From JASJHI01 sp033791105 (lineage in GTDB: Bacteria > Actinomycetota > Acidimicrobiia > Acidimicrobiales > Ilumatobacteraceae), in NCBI GenBank assembly GCA_033791105.1, contig JASJHI010000104.1, positions 1 through 5,223 on the forward strand: a stretch of 5,223 bases of DNA, given 5' to 3'. Below the pieces are notes generated by a model. That model had not been told where the DNA came from, ran no database searches, and was given only the letters and a program-made list of their open reading frames with translations. Position 1 is the stretch's first letter, and the number at the start of each line of letters is the position of its first letter. Made by a program: the position numbers and the translations under genes. Positions 1 to 4,984 of this stretch are shown here, piece by piece.

Positions 1-442
1 CCCGTTCGAAGAGCGCCCGCGCCGGCTTCGCCAGACCAAGCTGGAACGATGGAAAATGCCGGTCGAACATCGGGACGATCACGTTCTGGCTGAAAGGAGG
101 ATCCCAGTGGATCGGGTTCGTGTTCGACAGCGTCGCCGTGATCGCGCCAGCGGACCGCAAGTCATCGACGAGTCCAGCAGCGCCTGACAACAGCCCTGAT
201 GGCCACTCGGCAAATTCGGTGAGGAATTCCTCCGGTGTCAGATCGATCTCGAACTGTCCGAGGAACGAGTCAGCGAACTCCGCGGGCGTTGAACGCCCGC
301 TTTCGAAATCGTTCCCGGCGCCAAGCTCGAGCCATGCCGGCCAGAAGGTCGCTCGTTCAAGTCTGTGTCGATCGAGGAACTGCTCAAGCCCTGTGAGATC
401 GACAATGACGCCACCAAGGTCGAAGAGGACAACGCGGTTCAA
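1..442 (-). CDS. HAD-superfamily hydrolase, subfamily IA-like (partial, C-terminus beyond window)
   Basis: Probable cytosolic phosphatase-type hydrolase of the haloacid dehalogenase superfamily. The visible 147 residues start MNRVVLFDLGGVIVDL and carry three HAD motifs. Motif I is FDLGGV with nucleophile D8. Motif II is the TLSNTN stretch (S106). Motif III is the lysine in GLAKP (K139). Residues about 16-85 form a helical C1-type cap, including an FESGRSTPAEF segment typical of YihX-like and related IA members. Motif IV and the C-terminus lie beyond the left edge. The residue two after the nucleophile is Gly rather than Asp, as in YihX-like proteins. I chose the TTG at 442-440 because it puts motif I at the usual distance from the N-terminus. 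An in-frame GTG at 463-461 would add seven residues. The Shine-Dalgarno is weak for either start. Substrate cannot be told. It is divergent from the membrane-protein gene at 772. Confidence 0.88.
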   Translation of the reverse strand, partial: MNRVVLFDLGGVIVDLTGLEQFLDRHRLERATFWPAWLELGAGNDFESGRSTPAEFADSFLGQFEIDLTPEEFLTEFAEWPSGLLSGAAGLVDDLRSAGAITATLSNTNPIHWDPPFSQNVIVPMFDRHFPSFQLGLAKPARALFER

Positions 443-474
443 GGTCTCGCACGGTAGTTGCACGCGACCGCCCG

Positions 475-504
475 ATACTGAGGCACGACAATCCGACCTG
501 CCAA
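475..504 (-). promoter_or_regulatory. Possible sigma70-type promoter for the HAD hydrolase gene
   Basis: On the minus strand there is TTGGCA (504-499), an 18-nt spacer and CAGTAT (480-475). The -35 matches TTGACA at five of six positions; the -10 is a poor match. Predicted initiation near 468 would leave about 26 nt before the TTG start and almost no leader before the alternative GTG at 463, which favours the TTG start. This rests on pattern matching only. Confidence 0.25.
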
Positions 505-557
505 ACAATGGCAGCGCTGCAGCGCGGCCCATTCGTGGCGTCACACACCGCTCACCG

Positions 558-598
558 ACTCGCGCACCGAGCGCTCGACCACGCGACACTCGCGCACC
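558..598. repeat. Two 11-bp direct repeats spaced exactly 30 bp
   Basis: ACTCGCGCACC occurs at 558-568 and again at 588-598. The start-to-start distance of 30 bp is close to three helical turns, so a protein could bind both copies on one face of the DNA. It could equally be chance in GC-rich sequence. Confidence 0.4.
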
Positions 599-757
599 TT
601 GCCTCGCCGGCATCCACGACGAGATTCGAATCGGCGCCCGACCGCCCGACCGCTGCCGCCCGCGCCTTTTGGAGGGAACCCCATTCGGTCGCGAAGCATC
701 CTGCGGGCCGGCGGGCGTCCGGTTTCGGAGTGATATGCGACCGAGCAAACGGCGCGC

Positions 758-763
758 GGAGAA
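758..763 (+). promoter_or_regulatory. Ribosome binding site for the 772 membrane-protein gene
   Basis: GGAGAA lies 8 nt before the ATG at 772. This good Shine-Dalgarno match fixes that start. Confidence 0.7.
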
Positions 764-771
764 TGTGACCA

Positions 772-1302
772 ATGGATAGCGTGACGACCATCGGTCCGAA
801 CGACGAGGCCAGTGTGTTCAGCGTCGAGGTACGGCGGCCATTGCATCGGCCGAGTCCGTGGCGGCGGCTACGCGAACGTTGGCGAGTGAGCGCCGAGCGG
901 CGGAGGGCGGCTCGTGCGCGGCGCAAGACGGCGGGCAAGAAGGTGTCGTGGTGGGAAGGCTTCGACGTCCCACTCGGCGAAATGGATTCCGTGGTCGTCG
1001 TCGTCATCTCGATTGTGACCGTGATCGTGCTGGTCGCGCTCGCATTCTCTGTCGGACCGTTTGTGTGGCTGCTGGTCCTGTTCGTCGTGGAACTGGCGAT
1101 CTGGTTGCTGCTCGCGCTCGTTGGCCTGGTGGCGTGGTTGGTACTCGGTCGCCCATGGCAGGTGTCGGTGGTCGATCGCGACGGCGTCACCGTTGCGTCG
1201 GTTCCGGTACGTGGTCGCAGATCAGCTCATGAGCGTGCCGTGATCATTCAGAACCGCCTTGCCGGTGGCGCTACGCCGAGCGCAGCGGTCTGCACGCCAT
1301 GA
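772..1302 (+). CDS. Small two-helix membrane protein of unknown function
   Basis: A 176-residue protein with no family I can name. The first 70 residues are polar and strongly basic, with an Arg-rich stretch at about 31-52, and are presumably cytoplasmic. Two hydrophobic segments follow, about 73-93 (Val/Ile-rich) and about 96-125, joined by a very short SVGP turn. That suggests a helical hairpin with both ends in the cytoplasm. The tail (about 127-165) has a GRPWQVSVVDRDG segment, then PVRGRR and an amphipathic stretch with NRLAGG. As an impression only, I associate this Arg-Pro-Trp plus V-R-G pattern after membrane helices with small uncharacterised actinobacterial membrane proteins. The ATG has a GGAGAA site 8 nt upstream. 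The TGA at 1300-1302 overlaps an ATG that opens only 12 codons, so no coupled gene follows. The GC-rich third positions and clean membrane topology support a real gene. Antisense open frames here are shadows. Confidence 0.8.
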   Translation: MDSVTTIGPNDEASVFSVEVRRPLHRPSPWRRLRERWRVSAERRRAARARRKTAGKKVSWWEGFDVPLGEMDSVVVVVISIVTVIVLVALAFSVGPFVWLLVLFVVELAIWLLLALVGLVAWLVLGRPWQVSVVDRDGVTVASVPVRGRRSAHERAVIIQNRLAGGATPSAAVCTP

Positions 1303-1362
1303 GCGACGCGCGGGAGGCCACACCGCTCAGAGCATGAAGTGCGGCGTCGCATCGGGACCGTC

Positions 1363-1390
1363 GTTTCAGCGTGCGTTCGGAAACTGAAAC
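1363..1390. promoter_or_regulatory. Perfect 7-bp inverted repeat upstream of the GNAT gene
   Basis: GTTTCAG (1363-1369) and CTGAAAC (1384-1390) are exact reverse complements separated by 14 nt. Half-sites are 21 bp apart start to start, about two helical turns, which suits a dimeric repressor or activator. It lies about 60 nt past the stop of the membrane-protein gene and about 70 nt before the GNAT start. As RNA it would be a 7-bp hairpin without a U tract, so an operator is more likely than a terminator. Confidence 0.35.
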
Positions 1391-1447
1391 ACCTGAGAGA
1401 GCCGGCACGGTCGGCGAGAGAGGCCAACAACCTCGAGGATCGGGGCG

Positions 1448-1453
1448 CATAAT
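1448..1453 (+). promoter_or_regulatory. Possible -10 element for a leaderless GNAT transcript
   Basis: CATAAT matches the TATAAT consensus at five of six positions. It ends 7 nt before the ATG at 1461, so transcription would begin at or next to the start codon. Leaderless genes are common in actinobacteria. No good -35 box was found 16-18 nt upstream, so the call is weak. Confidence 0.3.
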
Positions 1454-1460
1454 TGTGGAG

Positions 1461-2372
1461 ATGAGTGTCGAACGCACCGGGGCCTTTGACGCCGCACCGC
1501 TCACCGATGACGCCCTCGAAGAGTCCATCGAATTCATGAAGTCAGCCAATCCGTTCTGCCAGCACACTTGGGGATGGGACACGGGCCGGTTCATCGACTT
1601 CCGCTGGGGAGGCAATGTCCTTCGCGATGCAGCCGAGCCGGGGTTCTTCGAGAGACATGGCGCCGTGGTGCGTCGTGGCGACGATGTAGTCGCACTTGTC
1701 CTCGCCGAGGTCGGCGCCGACGACCACTGCATCCTGACCGCGCGCCGGGACACGACCACGCTCGACTGGGCGTTGCAGGAGCTGCTTGAACGACGGCATG
1801 GGGAACGGCTCGTGCTGTACCCGTCCGACGAAGCGGCTTGGGTGCACGAGGTGATACGGCGCCATGGGTTCGTGAGGGGAGAGGTCGCTGGTCTCGAGTG
1901 GGGCTACGACCTCGGAGACGTCCCCGAACCATTCGAGCCGGAGAGCTTTGTGGTCGATTCGATCCGTGGCCCCGAGGACTACGCCAGCATCGACCGCTGT
2001 CTCGAGGGCGCCTTTGGAGGGAACATGGACCGGATCCCCATCCTGACGAGCCTTGCCACCAACCCGATGGTCCAACGCGAGTTGTCCGTGGTGGCCCGGG
2101 CAACCGACGGTGACATCGCGGCCTACTGCAAAGGCGAGGTCGACCCCGACACCGGGGTCGCTGGCATCGACCCCGTCGCCACCCGGCCCGACTACCAGCG
2201 ACGTGGCCTGGGTAGGGCCGTGGTACTGCGATGCTTCGCCGAGCAGCGTCGGCTCGGAGGCACGATGAGCTTCATCGGCTCGGGACCTGAGGACTCTGCC
2301 GGCAGCCGGCTCTATCAGTTGCTGAACCCCGAGTCGACGACGTCGCACTCCGAATGGTCTCGATCGCCGTGA
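1461..2372 (+). CDS. GNAT-family N-acetyltransferase
   Basis: A 303-residue protein likely to transfer an acetyl group from acetyl-CoA to an unknown amine. The C-terminal half is the catalytic GNAT fold. Motif A lies at about 239-255, VATRPDYQRRGLGRAVV, with the Q/R-x-x-G-x-G pyrophosphate loop as QRRGLG. It is preceded by the strand containing YCKGEVD...GIDPVA and followed by motif B around FIGSGPEDSAGSRLYQLL. The N-terminal half (about 10-155) has a GNAT-like length and strand pattern (GAVVRRGDDVVALVLAEV, then a helix and RRHGFVRGEVAGLEWGYDL) but no acetyl-CoA loop. A tandem, degenerate-plus-active GNAT architecture is therefore likely. The start is uncertain: ATG at 1461 and GTG at 1455 are both in frame, and the frame stays open to a GTG at 1371. 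GGAG directly abuts 1461, too close to act as a Shine-Dalgarno, while GGGG at 1442-1445 would serve 1455. It is convergent with the RES gene. Confidence 0.87.
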   Translation: MSVERTGAFDAAPLTDDALEESIEFMKSANPFCQHTWGWDTGRFIDFRWGGNVLRDAAEPGFFERHGAVVRRGDDVVALVLAEVGADDHCILTARRDTTTLDWALQELLERRHGERLVLYPSDEAAWVHEVIRRHGFVRGEVAGLEWGYDLGDVPEPFEPESFVVDSIRGPEDYASIDRCLEGAFGGNMDRIPILTSLATNPMVQRELSVVARATDGDIAAYCKGEVDPDTGVAGIDPVATRPDYQRRGLGRAVVLRCFAEQRRLGGTMSFIGSGPEDSAGSRLYQLLNPESTTSHSEWSRSP

Positions 2373-2575
2373 GCCAAGAGAAGCGGGGCGCCTCTCCCGG
2401 GCAGCCCTTCTCGTCCGGAGGCAAGAGCCCCCGTCGAACACGAAACGCCTGCGCTGCCCCTCTCGCCCGACGTGCGTAGCCGGCGTCGGCCACCACGCCG
2501 TCAGCCCGGGTCGCCCGAGCCTTTGCACGCATCGGTCTGGCAGCCGCCCGCGACCGACACCACCGCAGTGACCGG
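2373..2575. other. Convergent intergenic spacer
   Basis: About 200 nt lie between the stops of the GNAT and RES genes. Only weak self-complementarity was seen: GAGAAG 2378-2383 with CTTCTC 2407-2412, and GACCG 2552-2556 with CGGTC 2573-2577. There is no T tract, so no confident terminator and no gene. Confidence 0.5.
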
Positions 2576-3733
2576 TCAGATCGTCGACAACTCCAGCTCG
2601 GGCCGGTCGAGCCAGTACTCCATCTTGCCCCATGACGTCTCGAAGTAGTGCTGCATCGTGCTGCCCCGCTGCAGCATCACCCTGCCGCCACGCGATTCCC
2701 GAACTTCCACGGCATCGGGGCTCGCCAGATCACGGGCATCGAATCGCCGCATGTGCGCGAGCAGCTGTGGCTTGGTCCAACGTGCTCTGGCGCTCAGGAA
2801 GTCGCTGTAGCCGGACGACTTGCGCTCGCGACACGGGAGGGCAACATCTATCGACCAGTCCTGTGAATTCGTCGATGGATCGAACTTGCTCGTGAAGTAT
2901 CGGATACCGAGATACGTGTCACTCCGTTCTACCCACCGTGCGAACAGCTGTGGTAGGAGGTACCCCGGCTGGCACCCTGCATGGCCGCCGCGCTTCTCGA
3001 ACGTCGCGGCCGCGAGCAGTGGCCAGACGGTGAGGTACTCGGCAACTTCGTCGATGATGTCGTGGTGGTATGGCGAATTCATCACCTGGCGGGGATCGAC
3101 ATCCATCACACCAGGGATCGACATGTTCAGCGGCCGAACGTGGGACTCGCTGTTCGCCGGAATATTGAGCAGCTCGTAGCCGCTCGCGTCGAGCTCGAAT
3201 CGTGAGACGTTGCACCGATCGAAGCGCGGACGGCCGCATTCCAGCCAACAGAGATAGACCGAGTTGGCGAGGTAGAGGGACGGCGCTCCTGGGACGCTGA
3301 ACCGATACTCGGTGGTGTCGTTACCGAACGGCACGTGAAACATGTGCTCACGTGACGTCACGCCTTCCCACGCCGACAATCGATACCAGCTCTGCCCGTC
3401 CAATACCTTGGACAGTCGTCTACTCATCGACGCGAGCCAGGTTTCGATCGCCGCGAGACCTACGTTGAACAGGTCGAGCGCCTCGTCCGCTCTGCCGGCT
3501 GCCGCCGCGCTCCACGATGCGACGAGGCTCGACGTCAAGGTGTCGATGTCATCGCGTCGGGCGACAAGAAGCGCGGCCAGTTCACCATCGGTCTCAGCAA
3601 GGCATGCCCGATGGGTGTCGAACGTCAATTCGAGGAGTCGGTCAAAGCTGCGTCGGCTCTTCGGTTTCGGGAGCGCTAGGGCCGGCGAGCTGAGCACGGT
3701 GAGGCTTCGGTCGGTCAGGCTGTAGTCGGTCAT
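2576..3733 (-). CDS. RES-domain protein (RES NAD+-degrading enzyme family), long form
   Basis: A 385-residue protein with a central RES domain. Known RES toxins of Xre/RES pairs (the MbcT type is best studied) destroy NAD+. The domain begins at SWYRLS (115-120) and contains HVPFGN (133-138), YRFSVPGAPSLYLANSVYLC with R144 and Y154, E165 in CWLECGRP, and GIRYFTSKF with S282. The Arg, Glu and Ser that give the family its name are therefore all present. The run EYLTVWPLLAAATFEK (232-247) and PQLFARWVE (261-269) match the longer stand-alone RES proteins I recall, not the short toxins of about 150-200 residues. Residues 1-112 are mainly helical, of unknown role. The last 100 or so residues, including a WTKPQLLAHMRRFDA segment, are also unassigned. 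No signal peptide was seen, so it is presumably cytosolic. ATG at 3733-3731 follows GGTGA at 3747-3743, and its first bases overlap the stop of the upstream small ORF. Family membership is firm; toxin role and substrate are inference. Confidence 0.87.
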   Translation of the reverse strand: MTDYSLTDRSLTVLSSPALALPKPKSRRSFDRLLELTFDTHRACLAETDGELAALLVARRDDIDTLTSSLVASWSAAAAGRADEALDLFNVGLAAIETWLASMSRRLSKVLDGQSWYRLSAWEGVTSREHMFHVPFGNDTTEYRFSVPGAPSLYLANSVYLCWLECGRPRFDRCNVSRFELDASGYELLNIPANSESHVRPLNMSIPGVMDVDPRQVMNSPYHHDIIDEVAEYLTVWPLLAAATFEKRGGHAGCQPGYLLPQLFARWVERSDTYLGIRYFTSKFDPSTNSQDWSIDVALPCRERKSSGYSDFLSARARWTKPQLLAHMRRFDARDLASPDAVEVRESRGGRVMLQRGSTMQHYFETSWGKMEYWLDRPELELSTI

Positions 3734-3927
3734 GGTCGAACTTCACCACCCTCGCCGCCGACAGAGGGGCGCATGAACATGGCGTTCGCCTGCGCTGCAG
3801 ATTCGTCCCTGGAGAGCACGTCGCCGCGGATAGCCGCCATGACGGCACCACGACGAGGGTCCCTCATCGCGTACACGACCGGCCTCGCCCCTCTCTGACC
3901 ACCCCTGCGGGCCTCGCGTTGCAGCAT
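3730..3927 (-). CDS. Small ORF coupled to the RES gene; candidate antitoxin or leader peptide
   Basis: A 65-residue ORF that I do not recognise. Two sequence facts support translation. A full GGAGGT Shine-Dalgarno (3938-3933) lies 5 nt before the ATG at 3927-3925. The TGA stop (3732-3730) overlaps the RES start in an ATGA, the usual sign of translational coupling. The protein is basic at the N-terminus (QREARRGGQRGARP), then has VVYAMRDPRRGAVMAAIRGD and DESAAQANAMFMRP, which could form a helix, and ends in a Gly-rich tail. Inner Met21 and Met30 are alternative starts without good ribosome sites. By eye about 70% of third positions are G or C, similar to the RES gene, so codon use neither proves nor disproves it. 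It sits where the antitoxin sits in Xre/RES pairs but shows no helix-turn-helix or DUF2384 pattern. It may be a new antitoxin, a leader that controls RES translation, or a chance frame. Confidence 0.5.
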   Translation of the reverse strand: MLQREARRGGQRGARPVVYAMRDPRRGAVMAAIRGDVLSRDESAAQANAMFMRPSVGGEGGEVRP

Positions 3928-3932
3928 CTGTT

Positions 3933-3938
3933 ACCTCC
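3933..3938 (-). promoter_or_regulatory. Strong Shine-Dalgarno for the small ORF upstream of the RES gene
   Basis: On the minus strand GGAGGT is followed by 5 nt (AACAG) and ATG. It is the best ribosome site in the window and the main reason to believe the 65-codon ORF. Confidence 0.65.
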
Positions 3939-4165
3939 ATCACTCTCGGTCTCGACCTTGCTTCGACCGGCGATGATCTGGCCGTCTCACACAGCGGCAG
4001 GATCCTCCGCGGCCTACATGGCGAGTGTTTGTCGCCCACCCCTACTGACGAGCCAGACTCCAAACCGGGTGACGCGCACCCGCGTCCTCCGACGAGCAGA
4101 ATGACAGCCGCGCCAGCGACTCCGACCGGCCCGCCCACGACGGGCACGTGGTCAGAAGCGAAGCG

Positions 4166-4213
4166 CCCGCCTGACGATCGTGATTCGGACGCGGTGAACT
4201 CTGACGAGGCGGG
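4166..4213. repeat. 7-bp direct repeats 30 bp apart, framed by a 6-bp inverted repeat
   Basis: CTGACGA occurs at 4171-4177 and 4201-4207, exactly 30 bp apart. CCCGCC at 4166-4171 and GGCGGG at 4208-4213 are reverse complements at the outer edges. It could be a binding-site pair or a degenerate element end. The repeats are short enough to be chance. Confidence 0.3.
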
Positions 4214-4257
4214 AGCACTACAACGTCAACGGAACCGGGTGAGCTCCAAACGCAGGG

Positions 4258-4274
4258 TCGAACTGGGAGTTCGA
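4258..4274. repeat. 6-bp inverted repeat (dyad), 5-nt centre
   Basis: TCGAAC (4258-4263) and GTTCGA (4269-4274) flank TGGGA. The 17-bp dyad has the size of a typical repressor operator. It resembles a tRNA T-loop at first sight, but the stem does not pair. Confidence 0.4.
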
Positions 4275-4275
4275 A

Positions 4276-4308
4276 GACCCCTCAGCCGAGCCGTTGAGGG
4301 TCGGCTGA
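4276..4308. repeat. Two overlapping, mutually exclusive hairpins
   Basis: Hairpin A pairs GACCCCTCA (4276-4284) with TGAGGGTC (4295-4302), 8 bp with one bulged C. Hairpin B pairs TCAGCCGA (4282-4289) with TCGGCTGA (4301-4308), a perfect 8 bp with an 11-nt loop. They share bases, so only one can form at a time. This is seen directly in the sequence; whether it is transcribed is unknown. Confidence 0.45.
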
Positions 4309-4321
4309 TCGGCGAAATCGG

Positions 4322-4359
4322 AGCCGCGGCCCGGGAGTAGCCGATTCCCGGTCTTGGCT
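4322..4359. repeat. Nested inverted repeat around CCGGGA/TCCCGG
   Basis: The inner stem is CCGGGA (4331-4336) with TCCCGG (4346-4351) and a 9-nt loop. The outer arms AGCC (4322-4325) and GGCT (4356-4359) extend it across an internal loop. No T tract follows on either strand. Confidence 0.4.
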
Positions 4360-4474
4360 GCACCGTAGTGGTCGCGCCGAGCGATCCAGGTGTGCTCGAT
4401 CACGGTTCTCGGGCTTCGTCCCGGTCGACGCCTCGAGCGGGCCGGCCGCCCGACGGTGATGGCTGTATGGACTG

Positions 4475-4503
4475 TTCGCATCGGTGTCAGAGACGCGTAC
4501 TCT
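4475..4503 (+). promoter_or_regulatory. Possible promoter for lapA
   Basis: TTCGCA (4475-4480), a 17-nt spacer and TACTCT (4498-4503, fitting TANNNT) resemble a housekeeping promoter. Initiation near 4510 would give a leader of about 90 nt before lapA. The -35 matches at only four of six positions. Confidence 0.25.
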
Positions 4504-4588
4504 GTGGCATCTGGTGTGCTTGGCTCGTGGGCATCCTCGTTGAGACCTCGCCCTGTCATGCAGACTGTTTCATCCGACACGACACGGT

Positions 4589-4594
4589 GAGGAG
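4589..4594 (+). promoter_or_regulatory. Ribosome binding site setting the GTG start of lapA
   Basis: GAGGAG lies 6 nt before GTG 4601 and 12 nt before the in-frame ATG 4607. The spacing favours the GTG. Confidence 0.6.
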
Positions 4595-4600
4595 CATGCG

Positions 4601-4861
4601 GTGACGATGAGCAACACGGAATCAGGAGAGGCTGATCGCGCTGGGCTCAGCGGCGGTGTCATCGCCACGCTGTCCGGGTTTGGCGTCCTTGTCCTCTTCA
4701 TGGTCCAGAATACTGAAACCGTGAGGGTGAGCTTTCTCGTGTGGGATTTTACGTGGCCTGTATGGCTGCTCACACTCGGCGCGGCGTTGTTGGGAGCTTT
4801 CGTCTGGTTCGGAGTAGGCGTCATGCGGCGGCATGGTCGTCGCAAGGGTCGCCGGGACTGA
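4601..4861 (+). CDS. LapA-domain (DUF1049) small inner-membrane protein
   Basis: An 86-residue protein with the LapA-domain pattern: first membrane helix at about 18-36, a QNTE turn (36-39) followed by VRVSFLVWDF, then PVWLLTLGAALLGAFVWFGVGV as the second helix (about 53-75), and a basic tail RRHGRRKGRRD facing the cytoplasm. The QNTE-V-V-FL-W signature is diagnostic of the family. In enteric bacteria LapA works with LapB in lipopolysaccharide assembly control. Actinobacteria generally lack that system, and their LapA-domain proteins are mostly uncharacterised, so no function is transferred here. The length is slightly short, about normal for the family. GTG at 4601 has GAGGAG at 6 nt; ATG at 4607 is the alternative. 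It appears to be a single-gene unit, convergent with the acyl-CoA dehydrogenase. Confidence 0.87.
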   Translation: MTMSNTESGEADRAGLSGGVIATLSGFGVLVLFMVQNTETVRVSFLVWDFTWPVWLLTLGAALLGAFVWFGVGVMRRHGRRKGRRD

Positions 4862-4867
4862 TCGGCA

Positions 4868-4899
4868 CGCCGCAGCCCGCAGTCGTCGCGCGGGCGGCG
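4868..4899 (+). terminator. GC hairpin just after lapA, possible terminator
   Basis: CGCCG (4868-4872) and CCCGC (4876-4880) pair with GCGGG (4890-4894) and CGGCG (4895-4899). This makes ten base pairs with a 3-nt bulge and a 9-nt loop, starting 7 nt after the lapA stop. No T tract follows, as is common for actinobacterial hairpin terminators. It lies between convergent genes and could serve both strands. Confidence 0.45.
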
Positions 4900-4984
4900 G
4901 AGATCGAGTGGGGGCCCGTGGGTCGATGACCAGCGGTTACCGCCCGGGTTCACGATGGTTGGACCGTTGCGTCTCGCCGGTTCT

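Larger units (their letters stand above)
443..771. other. Divergent intergenic region, no convincing gene
   Basis: These 329 bases separate the minus-strand HAD gene from the plus-strand membrane-protein gene, so both promoters should lie here. The open frames that cross it are rich in Arg, Ala, Pro and Ser, lack good ribosome sites and show no domain-like pattern. It contains an 11-bp direct repeat (558-568 and 588-598) and a low-complexity CCGACCGCC-type run near 640-660. No clear terminator or RNA gene was seen. Confidence 0.6.
3928..4600. other. Long gene-poor region between the RES locus and lapA
   Basis: These 673 bases separate two divergent units. Open frames crossing it, such as a 103-codon plus frame from a TTG at 4029 and a 120-codon minus frame at 4580-4218, are Pro/Thr/Arg/Ser-rich, lack ribosome sites and show no domain pattern. 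The region should contain the promoters for the RES operon (minus) and lapA (plus). It also holds a repeat pair at 4166-4213 and a cluster of inverted repeats at 4258-4359. No tRNA or recognisable transposase remnant was found. Confidence 0.55.

Noticed and set aside
120..779. 219-codon plus-strand frame at the left end
   Set aside because: It overlaps the HAD gene in antisense, has low-complexity Ser/Arg/Pro content, and no ribosome site precedes it.
552..1190. 212-codon minus-strand frame rich in Thr and Ser
   Set aside because: It mirrors the Val/Leu-rich membrane helices of the 772 gene, and the Thr/Ser run is the antisense of the hydrophobic stretch.
2378..2412. GAGAAG/CTTCTC hairpin after the GNAT stop as a terminator
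   Set aside because: Six pairs with a 23-nt loop and no T tract are too weak to call.
1542..2633. Long 363-codon open frame on the minus strand across the GNAT gene
   Set aside because: It is antisense to a clear GNAT protein with motif A. Its translation is rich in Gly, Arg, Val and Asp with no domain pattern, as expected of a shadow frame in GC-rich DNA.
3743..4147. 134-codon minus frame with a hydrophobic N-terminus resembling a signal or membrane segment
   Set aside because: The Val/Gly/Ala run is short and the rest is Arg/Gly/Ser-rich without pattern. It overlaps the better supported 65-codon ORF in another frame and has no clear ribosome site.
4258..4284. T-loop-like GTTCGAA suggesting a tRNA
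   Set aside because: The flanking bases pair for only three positions, and no anticodon or acceptor stem could be fitted around it.
4218..4580. 120-codon minus frame before lapA
   Set aside because: No ribosome site, no recognisable motif, and composition like noncoding sequence. It coincides with the inverted-repeat cluster.
4933..4943. GCGGTTACCGC palindrome in the gap between lapA and the acyl-CoA dehydrogenase
   Set aside because: It is a single short palindrome between convergent 3' ends, where an operator is not expected; probably chance.
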